Shown: positions 18,205 through 27,600 of the stretch, piece after piece
Layout of the letters: each line of letters starts with the position of its first letter
Numbering within the stretch: the first letter of the stretch is position 1
Origin: RYN-230 sp963837515
Lineage (GTDB): Bacteria; Actinomycetota; Actinomycetes; Streptosporangiales; Streptosporangiaceae
Direction of reading: 5' to 3'
Assembly: GCA_963837515.1 (NCBI GenBank)
Contig: CAWINT010000001.1
Coordinates: 186,001-250,000, forward strand
DNA length: 64,000 nucleotides
Notes under the pieces: model-generated
Seen by the model: the letters and a program-made list of their open reading frames with translations, nothing else
Told to the model about the DNA's origin: nothing
Databases searched by the model: none
Translations under genes and position numbers: made by a program

Positions 18205-18369
18205 ATGAGCTCGGTCTGGGCCATCGTGCTGTGGACCGCCATCCCCGTCATCGTGCTGCTCCCGACGTTCACCTTCGGCACCTACTGGTTTTTCCGGTAT
18301 TTCAACCAGCGGGGGCGCCCGCGGGAACTGCCTGAGGAACGGGCTTACCGTGAGGCGATGGCGCGCTAG
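18205..18369 (+). CDS. Small single-pass membrane protein
   Basis: A 54-residue protein with one strong transmembrane helix (AIVLWTAIPVIVLLPTFTFG) and a charged cytoplasmic tail (RGRPRELPEERAYREAMAR). AAGGAGG nine bases before the ATG at 18205 is one of the best ribosome sites in the region, supporting real expression. Function is unknown. It sits 85 bases downstream of the symmetric operator-like element. The last 16 bases of the gene (GGCGATGGCGCGCTAG) are repeated directly at 18373-18388, giving a second copy of the stop region, a recent tandem duplication. Confidence 0.65.
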   Translation: MSSVWAIVLWTAIPVIVLLPTFTFGTYWFFRYFNQRGRPRELPEERAYREAMAR

Positions 18370-18388
18370 GTGGGCGATGGCGCGCTAG

Positions 18389-18848
18389 ATTGAGGAGCGG
18401 TGAGCCGGGAACGCTGGCCCGTCAGGGCGCCTGGCTGTCGTCATCCCGGTCTGCGCTGTGCCAGCGGCACTGGCTGCTGTCCTGGCCGTGATGATCGCCA
18501 CCGGGGCGAACCGCCCATCGGCGGCAACGGCAGGCCAGGCGGGCAGCCGCGGGAGGATCGGGACCGTCCTGATGACGCCTTCCGGGCGGCGTTTGAGGCA
18601 GCCGGAGAACGCCGTCAGCTCCGGGCGGATCCTGGTGACCTCGGCCCGGATGGCCTGCACCTCGGCCGGGGTGGCCGCTGACCGCGGGCCCGCCGAGCAC
18701 GATGATCTCGGGGCCCCAGGTGATGCGGTCCAGCCACCCCGGAATGGCTGATATGTACGCGAGGTCAGAGGCCGTTCACCATCGGGGCCTGGTCCCTGAG
18801 CCCGAGCTGGTCCCTGAGCCCGAGCTGGCCTCTGACCTTGAGCCCGGC
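18389..18848. other. Intergenic with short tandem repeat and possible gene debris
   Basis: No intact gene. A minus-strand text split over two frames (IPGWLDRITWGPEIIVLGGP near 18700, then AEVTRIRPELTAFSGCL near 18620) looks protein-like and may be a broken gene I cannot name. At about 18788-18824 an 18-base unit, CTGGTCCCTGAGCCCGAG, occurs twice in tandem with a partial third copy. Confidence 0.35.
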
Positions 18849-19373
18849 TCAGAGGCCGGCCGAGCCGTCAATGGCCTCGCGGAGCAGGTCGGCATGCCCG
18901 TTGTGGCGCGCGTACTCCTCCACGAGGTGCTGCCACATCCACCGCACCGAGGTGGTCTTCTCCCGGAACGTGAATGTGTCGTCCAGCTTGGCGCCCTCCA
19001 GCGCGGCATCGACGGCCCGGCACTCGGCCCGGTAGCGCTCGAAGTCCTCCTCGGCACCGGCCGGGTCTGCCTCTTCGAAGTCCGCGTCCGGGGCGTCGCG
19101 GCGGTAGTACAGGTCGGGTACCTGCTCACCGCGGAAGACCTGCCTGACCCACCCGCGCTCGGTGTCGCTCAGGTGCCGGACCAGGCCGAGCAGGGAGAGG
19201 TTCGACGGCGGCCCGGCGCGCTTGGCCAGCCGCGCGGCATCCAGCCCCGCGCATTTGCGCAGCAGAGTGGCCCGGTGCCAGTCGAGCCAGTCGCGGAGCA
19301 TCTCCCGCTCGGGTTCGTTGCGGCGCGCCGGATAGTCCTCCGAACGCTCGACGTCGGGTGCGATCCAGGTCAC
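18849..19373 (-). CDS. DinB-superfamily protein (DUF664 type)
   Basis: A 174-residue four-helix-bundle protein of the DinB/DUF664 group, relatives of mycothiol- and bacillithiol-dependent metal enzymes. The LSLLGLVRHLSDTERGW segment carries the conserved His of the first metal-site helix and WMWQHLVEEYARHNGHADLLRE carries the last two His residues. These proteins act on electrophiles or small molecules; the exact reaction here is unknown. The start is GTG at 19373. It is monocistronic and convergent with nothing obvious. Confidence 0.87.
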   Translation of the reverse strand: MTWIAPDVERSEDYPARRNEPEREMLRDWLDWHRATLLRKCAGLDAARLAKRAGPPSNLSLLGLVRHLSDTERGWVRQVFRGEQVPDLYYRRDAPDADFEEADPAGAEEDFERYRAECRAVDAALEGAKLDDTFTFREKTTSVRWMWQHLVEEYARHNGHADLLREAIDGSAGL

Positions 19374-19546
19374 GCCGGCAGCCTAGGCCTGGGTGTGTCC
19401 CGGACGCCAGCGAGTTCTGGGCCGCAACGGCGCGCCTGTGCGCACGTTGCAACTCGCCTGGAGCCACCCGGGACCCTGTTCTGCCGGCTGTCCGACCGGA
19501 CAGCGGCCTCCGGAGCGATGTCTCCGGGGTCGTCCAGGCATGGCGG

Positions 19547-20233
19547 CTACGGGGCGAAGGGCGGGCGCTGGGCCTGGCGGCAGGTGTGGGATTTGGTGTA
19601 GATGAGATCCATGAATATTTCGTAGCGGGGGCTGTAGAAACCGATGAACAGCTCGGTCCCGGAGGGTATCGCCGCGGGGTTGAACACAACCGATACCGGG
19701 TCAACCATCGGGGCCAGTTGACTGGGCTTCACCGGGATGTTCATGAGCTGCAAAATGCCCTGGCCGTTGGGCCCGGGCAGGGCCCGGTGAGGCGTTCTGG
19801 TGGGGGCCGGGCTGACCCCGAGGCGGAACAGGCCGGGTGTCGCGGGGTGGGACGAGCAGTAGGTGCCGGTCTTGACCAGAGCCGGGATGCCGTGATGCGC
19901 GAGGGCCCGCTGGAGCGCGGCAGGGTCGAACAACTGGCTCAACCGCAGCTCGACGGTGCCGTTGGTATAGCTGGTGAGGCTGAAGGCCGCGGTCTGGGCC
20001 GTGCCTGTGATGCGGGGCCGGGCCGCGCCGAAAACGACGGTCAGGCCGAGGGCCAGCGCGATGCCCACGGCGGCACTGGTAATGCCGAGGCCCGCGAGCC
20101 GCCGCCGCTGGTACCCGCGGCCCCGGCGGGTGATCGCAGCCAGCGGTGGCCGGCCGGGCACGGCCAGGTCAGACAGGGAATCGCGCAGCTCCTGGGTCAG
20201 GACGGCGTCGGCCGGGTGCTCGTCGTGGCTCAT
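19547..20233 (-). CDS. Single-pass membrane protein partnered with the ECF sigma gene (anti-sigma-like)
   Basis: A 228-residue protein: a cytosolic N-terminal 45 residues (TQELRDSLSDLAVPG and RRGRGYQRRR), one transmembrane helix (GITSAAVGIALALGLTVVFG) and an extracytoplasmic domain of about 160 residues with two Cys (TYCSSHP; SHTC). Its ATG overlaps the stop of the sigma gene as ATGA, so translation is coupled. This topology and position fit a membrane regulator of the sigma factor, though no zinc-type anti-sigma motif (HxxxCxxC) is present. If the sigma gene is dead, this protein may have no partner. Confidence 0.7.
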   Translation of the reverse strand: MSHDEHPADAVLTQELRDSLSDLAVPGRPPLAAITRRGRGYQRRRLAGLGITSAAVGIALALGLTVVFGAARPRITGTAQTAAFSLTSYTNGTVELRLSQLFDPAALQRALAHHGIPALVKTGTYCSSHPATPGLFRLGVSPAPTRTPHRALPGPNGQGILQLMNIPVKPSQLAPMVDPVSVVFNPAAIPSGTELFIGFYSPRYEIFMDLIYTKSHTCRQAQRPPFAP

Positions 20234-20726
20234 CGTTCGATCTCCGTCATCATGGCGGGAGCGAGTTCGCTGCGCAGGGCGGTCATGGCCCGCGACAGGT
20301 GAGCCCGGACCGTTCCCGGCGCGATGTCGAGCTGCCTGGCGGTCGTCTCGACGTCCAGGTCGAGGAAGACCCGCAGCGCGATCACCTCCCGCTGGCGGGC
20401 CGGCAGGCGGCGCAGCGCGGTGAGCAGGGCGGTGTCCAGGCCGGCCCCTGGCCGTCGGCCGCCACGATGTCATGACTGGCCAGCACGGTTTCCTTGCTGC
20501 GCCGCTGCCACCAGGACGCCCCGGCATTGAGCGCGGTGCGGACCACCCAGGCTCTGGGCGCTGGATGATGGCTGACCTTGCGCCAGCACGCCCAGGCCCG
20601 GGCAAACGCCTCCGCGACCTGGTCCTCGGCCAGCGTCATGCTGCCGGTGCTGGCGGCCACCGCCCGCAGGCAGGGGTCCCAGCTGGCCGCGAAGAACTCG
20701 GCGAACTCGGCGTTGTCTTGGCTCAC
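20230..20726 (-). pseudogene. ECF sigma factor (SigE-like), frame broken between regions 2 and 4
   Basis: The GTG at 20726 opens a frame with region 2: AEFAEFFAASWDPCLRAVAA, LAEDQVAEAFARAWACW and PRAWVVRTALN. At the GGGG run (20445-20448 on plus as CCCC) the text leaves frame; region 4 (LLTALRRLPARQREVIAL, DVETTARQLDIAPGTVRAH) continues in another frame and ends at 20230, overlapping the next ATG. Adding one G would restore a standard 166-residue factor. As written, the first frame stops at 20382 without region 4. Either a true one-base loss or a homopolymer reading error explains it. Its upstream sequence is duplicated before the ABC operon. Confidence 0.72.
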
Positions 20727-20762
20727 AACCGTTAACCCGCCAGTGACCGGAAACGCTTACCC
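20727..20762 (-). promoter_or_regulatory. Probable promoter of the sigma gene, copy A of a shared element
   Basis: Read on the minus strand, GTAAGCGTTT (20751-20760) is followed 17 bases later by GTTAAC and then the GTG start with only a few bases between, a layout suited to a leaderless transcript. The same arrangement and spacing occur before the ABC ATPase gene at 28890; 46 of 52 bases match including the first codons (plus-strand span 20711-20762). Confidence 0.5.
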
Positions 20763-20887
20763 TGCGGGCCCTCAGGATATCCCCGGACACCTGGCGCCGC
20801 CCGGCGCAGCAAGCCGGGCGGCGGGCCCGGCCGCGCACCATGACCGGCGTGCGGGCATGCCGTTTGTGCCCGCCGGATCGTGGGTGG

Positions 20888-21877
20888 TCACGAATTCGCT
20901 GGGCGGGGGCCCGGCTCCTGATGAGCCGCCTGGTCCGGCCAGACGCCGATGTGGTCAGGCTCCTCCTGCAGCTGGACCCGGTTCCGCATCCGCAGGCGCG
21001 TGGTCATCTCGCGCGGGAGCTGGATCCGGCCCGTGCGGTCCAGCGTCGCGTACTCACGCGCGTGCAGCGCGGTCTGGCCGTCCTCGTCGGTGGCCGTGTG
21101 CCGGATGGTCTCGCTGCTGATCCGGCCATCCCGGATGGCGATCGTCCGGCGGACCTGCGATGACACGGCCGGGTCGTGGGTGACCACCAGCACCGTGACG
21201 CCGAGTTCGGTGTTGGCGGTCCGCAGGGCGGAGAAGACGTCCTGGGCGGTGGACGAGTCCAGCTCACCGGTGGGCTCATCGGCCAGCAGCACCTTCGGCT
21301 GGTTCGCCAGTGCGGTGGCGATCGCGGCTCGCTGCTGCTCACCGCCGGACATGCGGTCCGGTGTCCGGTCGGCGCAGTACGCGATGCCGAGGGTCTGGAG
21401 CAGCAAGCTGGCGCGGCGCAGCCGCTCCCGGCGGCGGAGCGAGCTCAGCCGCATGGGCAGCAGCACGTTCTGCCGGGCGGTCAGGTAGGGCAGCAGGTTC
21501 CGCGACGTCTGCTGCCAGATGAAGCCGACGATGCTCCGCCGGTAGGCCAGCCGCGCTCTGGGGGACATCGCGCCCAGGTTGTGGCCGGCCACCCACACCT
21601 TCCCCGCCGTCGGCGTGTCCAGCCCGGCCAGGATGTTCATCAGCGTGGATTTGCCGCTGCCCGCCGCGCCGATCAGCGCGGTCAGCTCTCCCTCTGCCAG
21701 CATCAGGTCCAGCCCTTGCAGGGCCTGCACTTCGATGCCGTCCCCGGAGTAGATCCGGACCAGCCGGTCACAGACGATCACCCCGTCTGCGCCGGTAAGA
21801 GGCTGATCCTGCAGGGTACCCCAGGTAGGCCCACCATCCCTGGGGGGTACTGGGGCGGTGCTGCCGGACTCGGTCAT
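20888..21877 (-). CDS. ABC exporter ATPase with C-terminal AbrB-like segment
   Basis: A 329-residue protein. ATP-binding core (about 30-255): Walker A GAAGSGKST, the Q-loop, signature MSGGEQQR, Walker B VLLADEPTG and the switch His in VVTHDP. This is the LolD/MacB-type subfamily that pairs with FtsX-like permeases. The last 60 residues (YATLDRTGRIQLPREMTTRL and IGVWPD) resemble a SpoVT/AbrB swapped-hairpin domain, unusual on a transporter ATPase but known in some actinomycetes. ATG 21877 has AGGAG nine bases upstream and follows the permease stop by 14 bases, so it is the last gene of the four-gene transporter operon. Confidence 0.86.
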   Translation of the reverse strand: MTESGSTAPVPPRDGGPTWGTLQDQPLTGADGVIVCDRLVRIYSGDGIEVQALQGLDLMLAEGELTALIGAAGSGKSTLMNILAGLDTPTAGKVWVAGHNLGAMSPRARLAYRRSIVGFIWQQTSRNLLPYLTARQNVLLPMRLSSLRRRERLRRASLLLQTLGIAYCADRTPDRMSGGEQQRAAIATALANQPKVLLADEPTGELDSSTAQDVFSALRTANTELGVTVLVVTHDPAVSSQVRRTIAIRDGRISSETIRHTATDEDGQTALHAREYATLDRTGRIQLPREMTTRLRMRNRVQLQEEPDHIGVWPDQAAHQEPGPRPANS

Positions 21878-21891
21878 GTGCCTGGGCTCCT

Positions 21892-24675
21892 TCAATCATC
21901 GATCCGCAGCGCCCTGGCGCTGCCGCGGCGGTAGCTGACCGCGGCCTGGGCGGCCAGGACGAGCAGCGAGGCCAGCACCAGCCCGATGGCGGCGGCGGCC
22001 AGCGGGAATGGGGCGGAAACCACCGTGACGCCCGGGCCGGCCTGGGTGAAGGCCGCCAGGTTCACCGACGGCCCGATCAGCGGCACGAGCAGCCAGGCGC
22101 AGGCGGCACCCCCGATGGCGGCGGCTACCACCTCAGGGAGCGTCTCGGCCACCAGCATGAGCTGAGCCTGCCAGCGTCGCAGCCCCATCGTCGCCATCCG
22201 CGCCAGCGTCATGTCGCGGGTTCGCGCGGTGAGCAGCAGCGAGAGCAGCAGGACCAGTGCGCCGAACCCGGCCGCCGCGGCCATCCCCTGCGCGAGAGCC
22301 ACCTGCGCCGCCCGTGGTACCGGCGCTCCGGTGATCGCGGCGAGGGCCGAGGCGCGCAGCGTTACCGACCCACCCGGCAGCTCGCGGCTGACGTCCGCGC
22401 GCAGCTGGGCCGCATCCAGCCCGGAACCGTCCACCAGCATGAGGTTCGGCGCGGGCGCGGGTGACCCGAGTGCCTGCAGGGGCAGCACCAGTACGGCGTC
22501 GGCGCCGACGCCGGGGACACCGCCGATCCGGCCGGCCACCCGGATCGTCATGGTCTGGGCGCCGCCCAGGTCGAGCTGCGCCGGCGTAGCGCCGACGAGC
22601 TGGGCGGCCGCGGCGTTGGCGGCCGCGGGCACGGCCGCGGCACCGCGCGCGGCGTTCCCCGACAGCGCGGCCACCGGGAACCGTACGCCCGGCGCCTGGT
22701 CGGTCACCGCCGCATACCGGGCCGGGCTGACGAACACCGCGGTCAGCTCCTGCCCGGCCGGCAGCGTCGCGTCGGTGACCACCCCGGTCGCGGTGGCGGC
22801 AACTCCCGGCAGCGAGGCGATCTGGTGCTGCAGCGCCGGGGGAATTACCGCGCGGACGGGAGCTTCGATGACCGCGTCGGCGCCGACCTGCCGCCAGGAT
22901 CCGGCCACCTGGCCACGGGTGACCGATGCGCTGATCATGGCGGGGAACGCCACCATGGTCAGCACCAGCACCAGGGCGAACGCCGGCAAGGCGGCACCGG
23001 GCGGGGTGCGGGTGGCCCGCGCGAGCCCGACGAACGCGGCCACCCCGCTCGACCGGCCTGCGATCCGGGCCAGTCCGCGGGCGGCGGGTGGGTAGCAGCG
23101 CAGCACGATGACGGCCACCGGGATGGCGACGAGCACGGGCGCCGCGCTTGGGAACAGGGCCAGGTTCCCGGCGGACAACCCCTGCTCCCGGAGCACGATA
23201 AGCCCGCCGATCGCCGCGGCGACCAGAGCCGCCTCGAGCACGATCCGCCGGGCTGCGCGCGTCCGCCCACTTACCCGGCTGGCCGGCCTGCCGGTGGCGG
23301 GAGCCGCTACCCGCTGCGGGACCACGCTCATTAGCACGGGCCCGGCCAGCGTCACCGCGATCGTGACGCCGGCCAGCCACCAGCTCAGGCGATTGCCGCC
23401 GCCGGGGGTCAGGCGGATGGCGAGCACCGTGGCCGCCGCCCCGGCGGTCACGGCGATGACCACACTGGCCCGCAGGACCAGCCAGCCGAGCTGGTGCAGC
23501 GCCGCGCCGCGCGCTCGCATGAGCGTGAACTCCGCGGCGCGGCGCTGCGCCACCAGCCGGGCGCCGAGCAGCACCACCACCGCGCCCATCACAGCCAGGC
23601 TGACATACAGCAGCCCGAGCACCGGAGCAACGGCATTGTCCGCGGTGATGAACGGGGTGAGGATCGCCGGAATCTGGGAGTTGACCGCCACCGTGACCGG
23701 CGGAACCGTGGACGGCGGAACCGTGGACGGACAGGTCGTTGGGCACGTCTGCTGGCCCGAGGAAGGCGCGTGACCGCCCGGGGAAGGGGCGGTGCCGTTG
23801 CTGATCACCAGTCCCGAGGAGTCCAGGCCGTTGATGCCCGCCTGCACCGCGCTCACCTGGTCCGCGGTGAGCCGGCCGAGGTCGGCCGGGACCACCCAGG
23901 TGAGCAGCATGAGCTCCTCGTTGAGGCCGGATATGGCCAGCGGGAGCGCCCCGGCGCCGATGAACAGCGCCCCGGCCCAGTGCGCGGGCTTGGCCGACGT
24001 GCCCGCGATCAGCGTCGGCCGGGCCACCGCGGGATCGTCAGTCCAGAAGTCGGCCGCCGGGTGTACCGGCCGGATGATCCCCGTGATCACCAGCCGCACC
24101 GTCGGGCCCATGCTGAGGCGGGTGCCGACCCGCAGGCCGAACCTGGCCGCCGTGGCGGTGGTCACCGCGGCCTGCGCCACGGCCCCCTGGCCGGCGGACG
24201 GCAGGCGCCCGGCCACGAGGCGGCTGTAGCGGGCCAGCGCCGTGCGGTAGGTCACCTCGAACTGCGGCTGCCCGCGCCCGGCGGCGCGGGCCGGGCCGGT
24301 GACCGGCCCGTAGCCTGAGGTCAGGCTGGACCAGGGCGGCGGGTCGCTGGCTATCGGCATCCCGATCGCGGCCAGCCGCGACCGCAGGCGCGCGCCGATC
24401 GCGGCGATCTCGGGGCCCGGGCTCTCGCCCGCGCTCTGGCCGAATGTCCCCAGCGCCGTCAGCAGGCCGATCGTCCCGACGACGGCGCTGTCGAGCGGCG
24501 AAGCCGCGACCGTATGCCGCAGCGCCCCGGTGCGCAAGCCGGAACTGTCCCGCGGAATCGCCAGGCTGGCCAGCACGGAGGCGAACACGAGCAGGCCGAA
24601 CGCGACGCTGGCGGCGGCCCCGGTGCCGGTCAGCGTCGTCCAGGCGGCGCGCAGCCGCCGCCACGGCGTCCTCAT
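21892..24675 (-). CDS. FtsX-like permease of an ABC exporter
   Basis: A 927-residue membrane protein with an N-terminal transmembrane helix (AAASVAFGLLVFASVLASLAI), a large extracytoplasmic domain, a cluster of helices around residues 330-560, a second exported domain and a final helix block with the FtsX fold (MAAAAGFGALVLLLSLLLTARTR; LARMATMGLRRWQAQLMLV). Members work mechanically on extracytoplasmic substrates such as lipids, peptides or drugs. Its ATG overlaps the stop of the preceding permease (ATGA), and the AbrB-tailed ATPase follows after 14 bases. It contains a Thr/Pro-rich stretch in which VPPSTVPP-like units repeat. Substrate unknown. Confidence 0.84.
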   Translation of the reverse strand: MRTPWRRLRAAWTTLTGTGAAASVAFGLLVFASVLASLAIPRDSSGLRTGALRHTVAASPLDSAVVGTIGLLTALGTFGQSAGESPGPEIAAIGARLRSRLAAIGMPIASDPPPWSSLTSGYGPVTGPARAAGRGQPQFEVTYRTALARYSRLVAGRLPSAGQGAVAQAAVTTATAARFGLRVGTRLSMGPTVRLVITGIIRPVHPAADFWTDDPAVARPTLIAGTSAKPAHWAGALFIGAGALPLAISGLNEELMLLTWVVPADLGRLTADQVSAVQAGINGLDSSGLVISNGTAPSPGGHAPSSGQQTCPTTCPSTVPPSTVPPVTVAVNSQIPAILTPFITADNAVAPVLGLLYVSLAVMGAVVVLLGARLVAQRRAAEFTLMRARGAALHQLGWLVLRASVVIAVTAGAAATVLAIRLTPGGGNRLSWWLAGVTIAVTLAGPVLMSVVPQRVAAPATGRPASRVSGRTRAARRIVLEAALVAAAIGGLIVLREQGLSAGNLALFPSAAPVLVAIPVAVIVLRCYPPAARGLARIAGRSSGVAAFVGLARATRTPPGAALPAFALVLVLTMVAFPAMISASVTRGQVAGSWRQVGADAVIEAPVRAVIPPALQHQIASLPGVAATATGVVTDATLPAGQELTAVFVSPARYAAVTDQAPGVRFPVAALSGNAARGAAAVPAAANAAAAQLVGATPAQLDLGGAQTMTIRVAGRIGGVPGVGADAVLVLPLQALGSPAPAPNLMLVDGSGLDAAQLRADVSRELPGGSVTLRASALAAITGAPVPRAAQVALAQGMAAAAGFGALVLLLSLLLTARTRDMTLARMATMGLRRWQAQLMLVAETLPEVVAAAIGGAACAWLLVPLIGPSVNLAAFTQAGPGVTVVSAPFPLAAAAIGLVLASLLVLAAQAAVSYRRGSARALRIDD

Positions 24676-27600
24676 CTCGCCTCCGCACGCAACTGCGCGG
24701 CCGGATCCGGCTTGCGGGCGACCGACAGGGCGGCGGCGACGACCGGCAGGGCCGCGGTGACCAGGGCCAGGGTGACGGCCTGGCCGAGCGGCACTACCGG
24801 CAGGGCCGGCGGCACCGGGGCCGTTGCGCCAGTGCTCAGCGTGATCGCGGGCACCACCAGCCGCGCCAGGCCGATCCCGGCGAGCAGGCCCACGGCCGCG
24901 GCCGGGACGCTGAGCGCGAACTGCTCCAGGCACAGCTGACCAGCCTGGGCTCGCCGGCCCACACCCAGCGCGGCCAGCACGGCGCTCTGGGTTCGCCGCG
25001 TGCGGACGCTCGCCGCGACGCTGACCGACAATCCGAGCACGCCCAGCAGCAGCGCCGCCGCCCCGACGGCCAGCATGACCTGCCTGGGCGCCTTCAGCAG
25101 CGGATTGTGCAGCAGGGCCGCCTGCTGGCGGGCGCGCACGGCGACGGACAGCCCGCCCGGCAGGTGCGGTACCCGGCCGCCCCGGGTGCGCAGCCACCAG
25201 GCGGTCACCGGCAAGGGCGGCACCTGGTTGGCGGCGAGCAGGTCGCTGACCGCCCCGAGGTCGGCAATGAGCGCCCGGTTCCGCCCGAACACCGTCGGGA
25301 ACCTGGCCACCGAGGCCACGATCCGGACCGGGACCGAGAACCCGCCGACCGGGACCGAGATGGTCGATCCGGTATGCAGCCGGTTGGCCGCCAGGTAACC
25401 GCTGGTGGCGATGGCCGGCACGAATCCGAGAGGGGACGGCACGGTGATCGCGACCTGCCCGATGATGGCCTGGGGATCGAGGAGCTCGTTGTTCATGATC
25501 GATACCGACGGATCGTGCCCGGTATTGAACGTGAGTCGCCGGCTACCCCCGGCAGCGCCATGCCAGCCCAGGATCACTGGCCGTGCGCCGTCCGATGGCG
25601 GCGACGTCTGGAAGACGCCCGCCGGCCCGGTCGGCACGTCCGGTGAAGATCCTGCGGCCTGCCACGCCGCCAGGGCGGCACCGTGGCTGAACGGCCGGCC
25701 GAACGGGCCGCTGGCCGTCCCGGCCACCGCGAGGGAGAAGACGCTGAGGTCGGCGGTGGGGGCCGCCAGCGGGCTCGCCGGGTCGTACGGCGGCAGGACA
25801 TACGTGAGAGAGAGGCTGAGCAGCCGCAGCGGGTAGCTGGCCCGCCGCAGGCCCGGCAGCGGGACGACCAGCGCATGCCGCTGGCCGTCGGCGGGCAGGA
25901 TCCCGGCGGGCAGCTGGTAGGTGATGCCCTCGGTGTCCTGGACCGAGGCCGTCGCAGTGGCTGAGCCAACACCTCGCCGCAGCGCCGCCGCGCTGGTGCG
26001 CGGGCCCGCCCCGAGGGCCGCGAGGATCTCCAGCCGGTCCGGCCGGCCGGGGAGCGGCAGCCCCGGCGGTCGCCGCGGGACGATGCTCCGCCACAGCGAG
26101 CTCAGCGGAACCGGCGACAGGTCGGGGCGGAGCAGGATCGTCTTGCCCGCCGTGGCCGCGCCCAGGGCGATCAGCTCGCCCCCGTGGCCGATGCTGGCGA
26201 CGCTGGCCGGCGTCGCGGCGGTGACGCCCGGCGCCCCGGTGATCGCCCCGGTGTCCGGCGGTACCGCGGGCGAGACGTCCACCCGCACATCCGAGCCGAC
26301 CGCGAACGCGGCCTGGTCCGCGGCCGACCGCTGCCAGCTCGCCCACCCAGCCAGCGCCAGCGTGGTGGTGGCCGTCGCGACGACGACGAGCAGGACCGGT
26401 CCCGCCTGGCGGATCGCCCGCCTGCCGATCTGCCAGCTCACCATGGCGGCTGCCAGCCGGCTGCCGCGCTCGGTTGCCCCGTCGGCCAGCCTGGCCAGCA
26501 GCGGCAGTGTACGGAGCGGCACGAGCGCCACTCCGGCCAGCGCGAGCGCGGGAGCGACGGCGACCACGGGATCGATCCCCAGTGACCCCGCCGCCGGACG
26601 CGCGACCGCCGAATAACCGCGCAGTTGCCACACCGCCAGCGCCGCCAGCGCCACCACGGCCAGATCGCCGCCCGCCCAGGCGACCCCGGCGAGCCGGGCC
26701 TGCCGGCCCTGGCGGATCCTGGCCGCATCAGGGGTCCCGGCGCGCAGCGCCGGCCAGGCCATCACCGCGACGCACAGCACTACCATGATGAGGGCCGACA
26801 GCCACGCCAGCGGGCTGATCCGGCTGGCCTGGTAGCTGTCCAGGCGCAACTGGCCCGCGCTGGCCAGCAATCCGGTGAGGCGAACGCCGGCCAGCACGCG
26901 GGCCGCGCCGGCCACGGCGGCGATGACCAGCGCCTCGGCCAGCACCGGCCGGGTCAGCTGCCACCTGGTGGCGCCGCGCGCCCGCAGCAGCGCGGACTCC
27001 TCGTCGCGAAGGCTGGCCAGCAGCCGCGCGGCGAGCACCAGTCCCGAAGCAGCGACCAGCAGCAACTCCAGCGCGCCGATCGTGAACAGCGACCTGGCCA
27101 GCACGACGTTGCTGGCGATGCCGTCCAGGAGCTGCGGCAGGCGCGTGGTCACCTGCAGCCCGGACGGGAGGATCAAGGTAGCCAGCTTCGCCATCGCCTG
27201 GCTGGTGCTCCCGGCGAGCGTGCCGATATCCTGCCGGGCCATGGCCGGGGCGGGCGGGAGCACGAACCACGAGGCCTGGCTCGCGGCCAGGCCGCTGCGG
27301 AACGCCGCCGGGCTGACCACCGCGGGGCCGTACACGACGAGGGAACCCGGGGCGCCGACCCCCGGAATGGCAGTGGCGGCGAACCCTGAGACGGGCACCA
27401 GGTCCAGCGCCCAGAACGGCGACGCCGGGTTCCTGGGCCGGAACAGGCCGGTGACGCGCAGCCCGGCCGAGACCGGGCCGGTCTGGGCGGCGGCGGTTTT
27501 CAGCACCGAACCGGGTACCGCGTGCAGCCGGCTGGCCACGGCCACCGGCAACGCTACCGGGAGCGGACCGCCGCGCTGCGGCGGACCTGGCCATGCCCCG

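Noticed and set aside
18788..18824. Tandem CTGGTCCCTGAGCCCGAG units as a CRISPR-like array
   Set aside because: Units are directly adjacent with no spacers and only two full copies.
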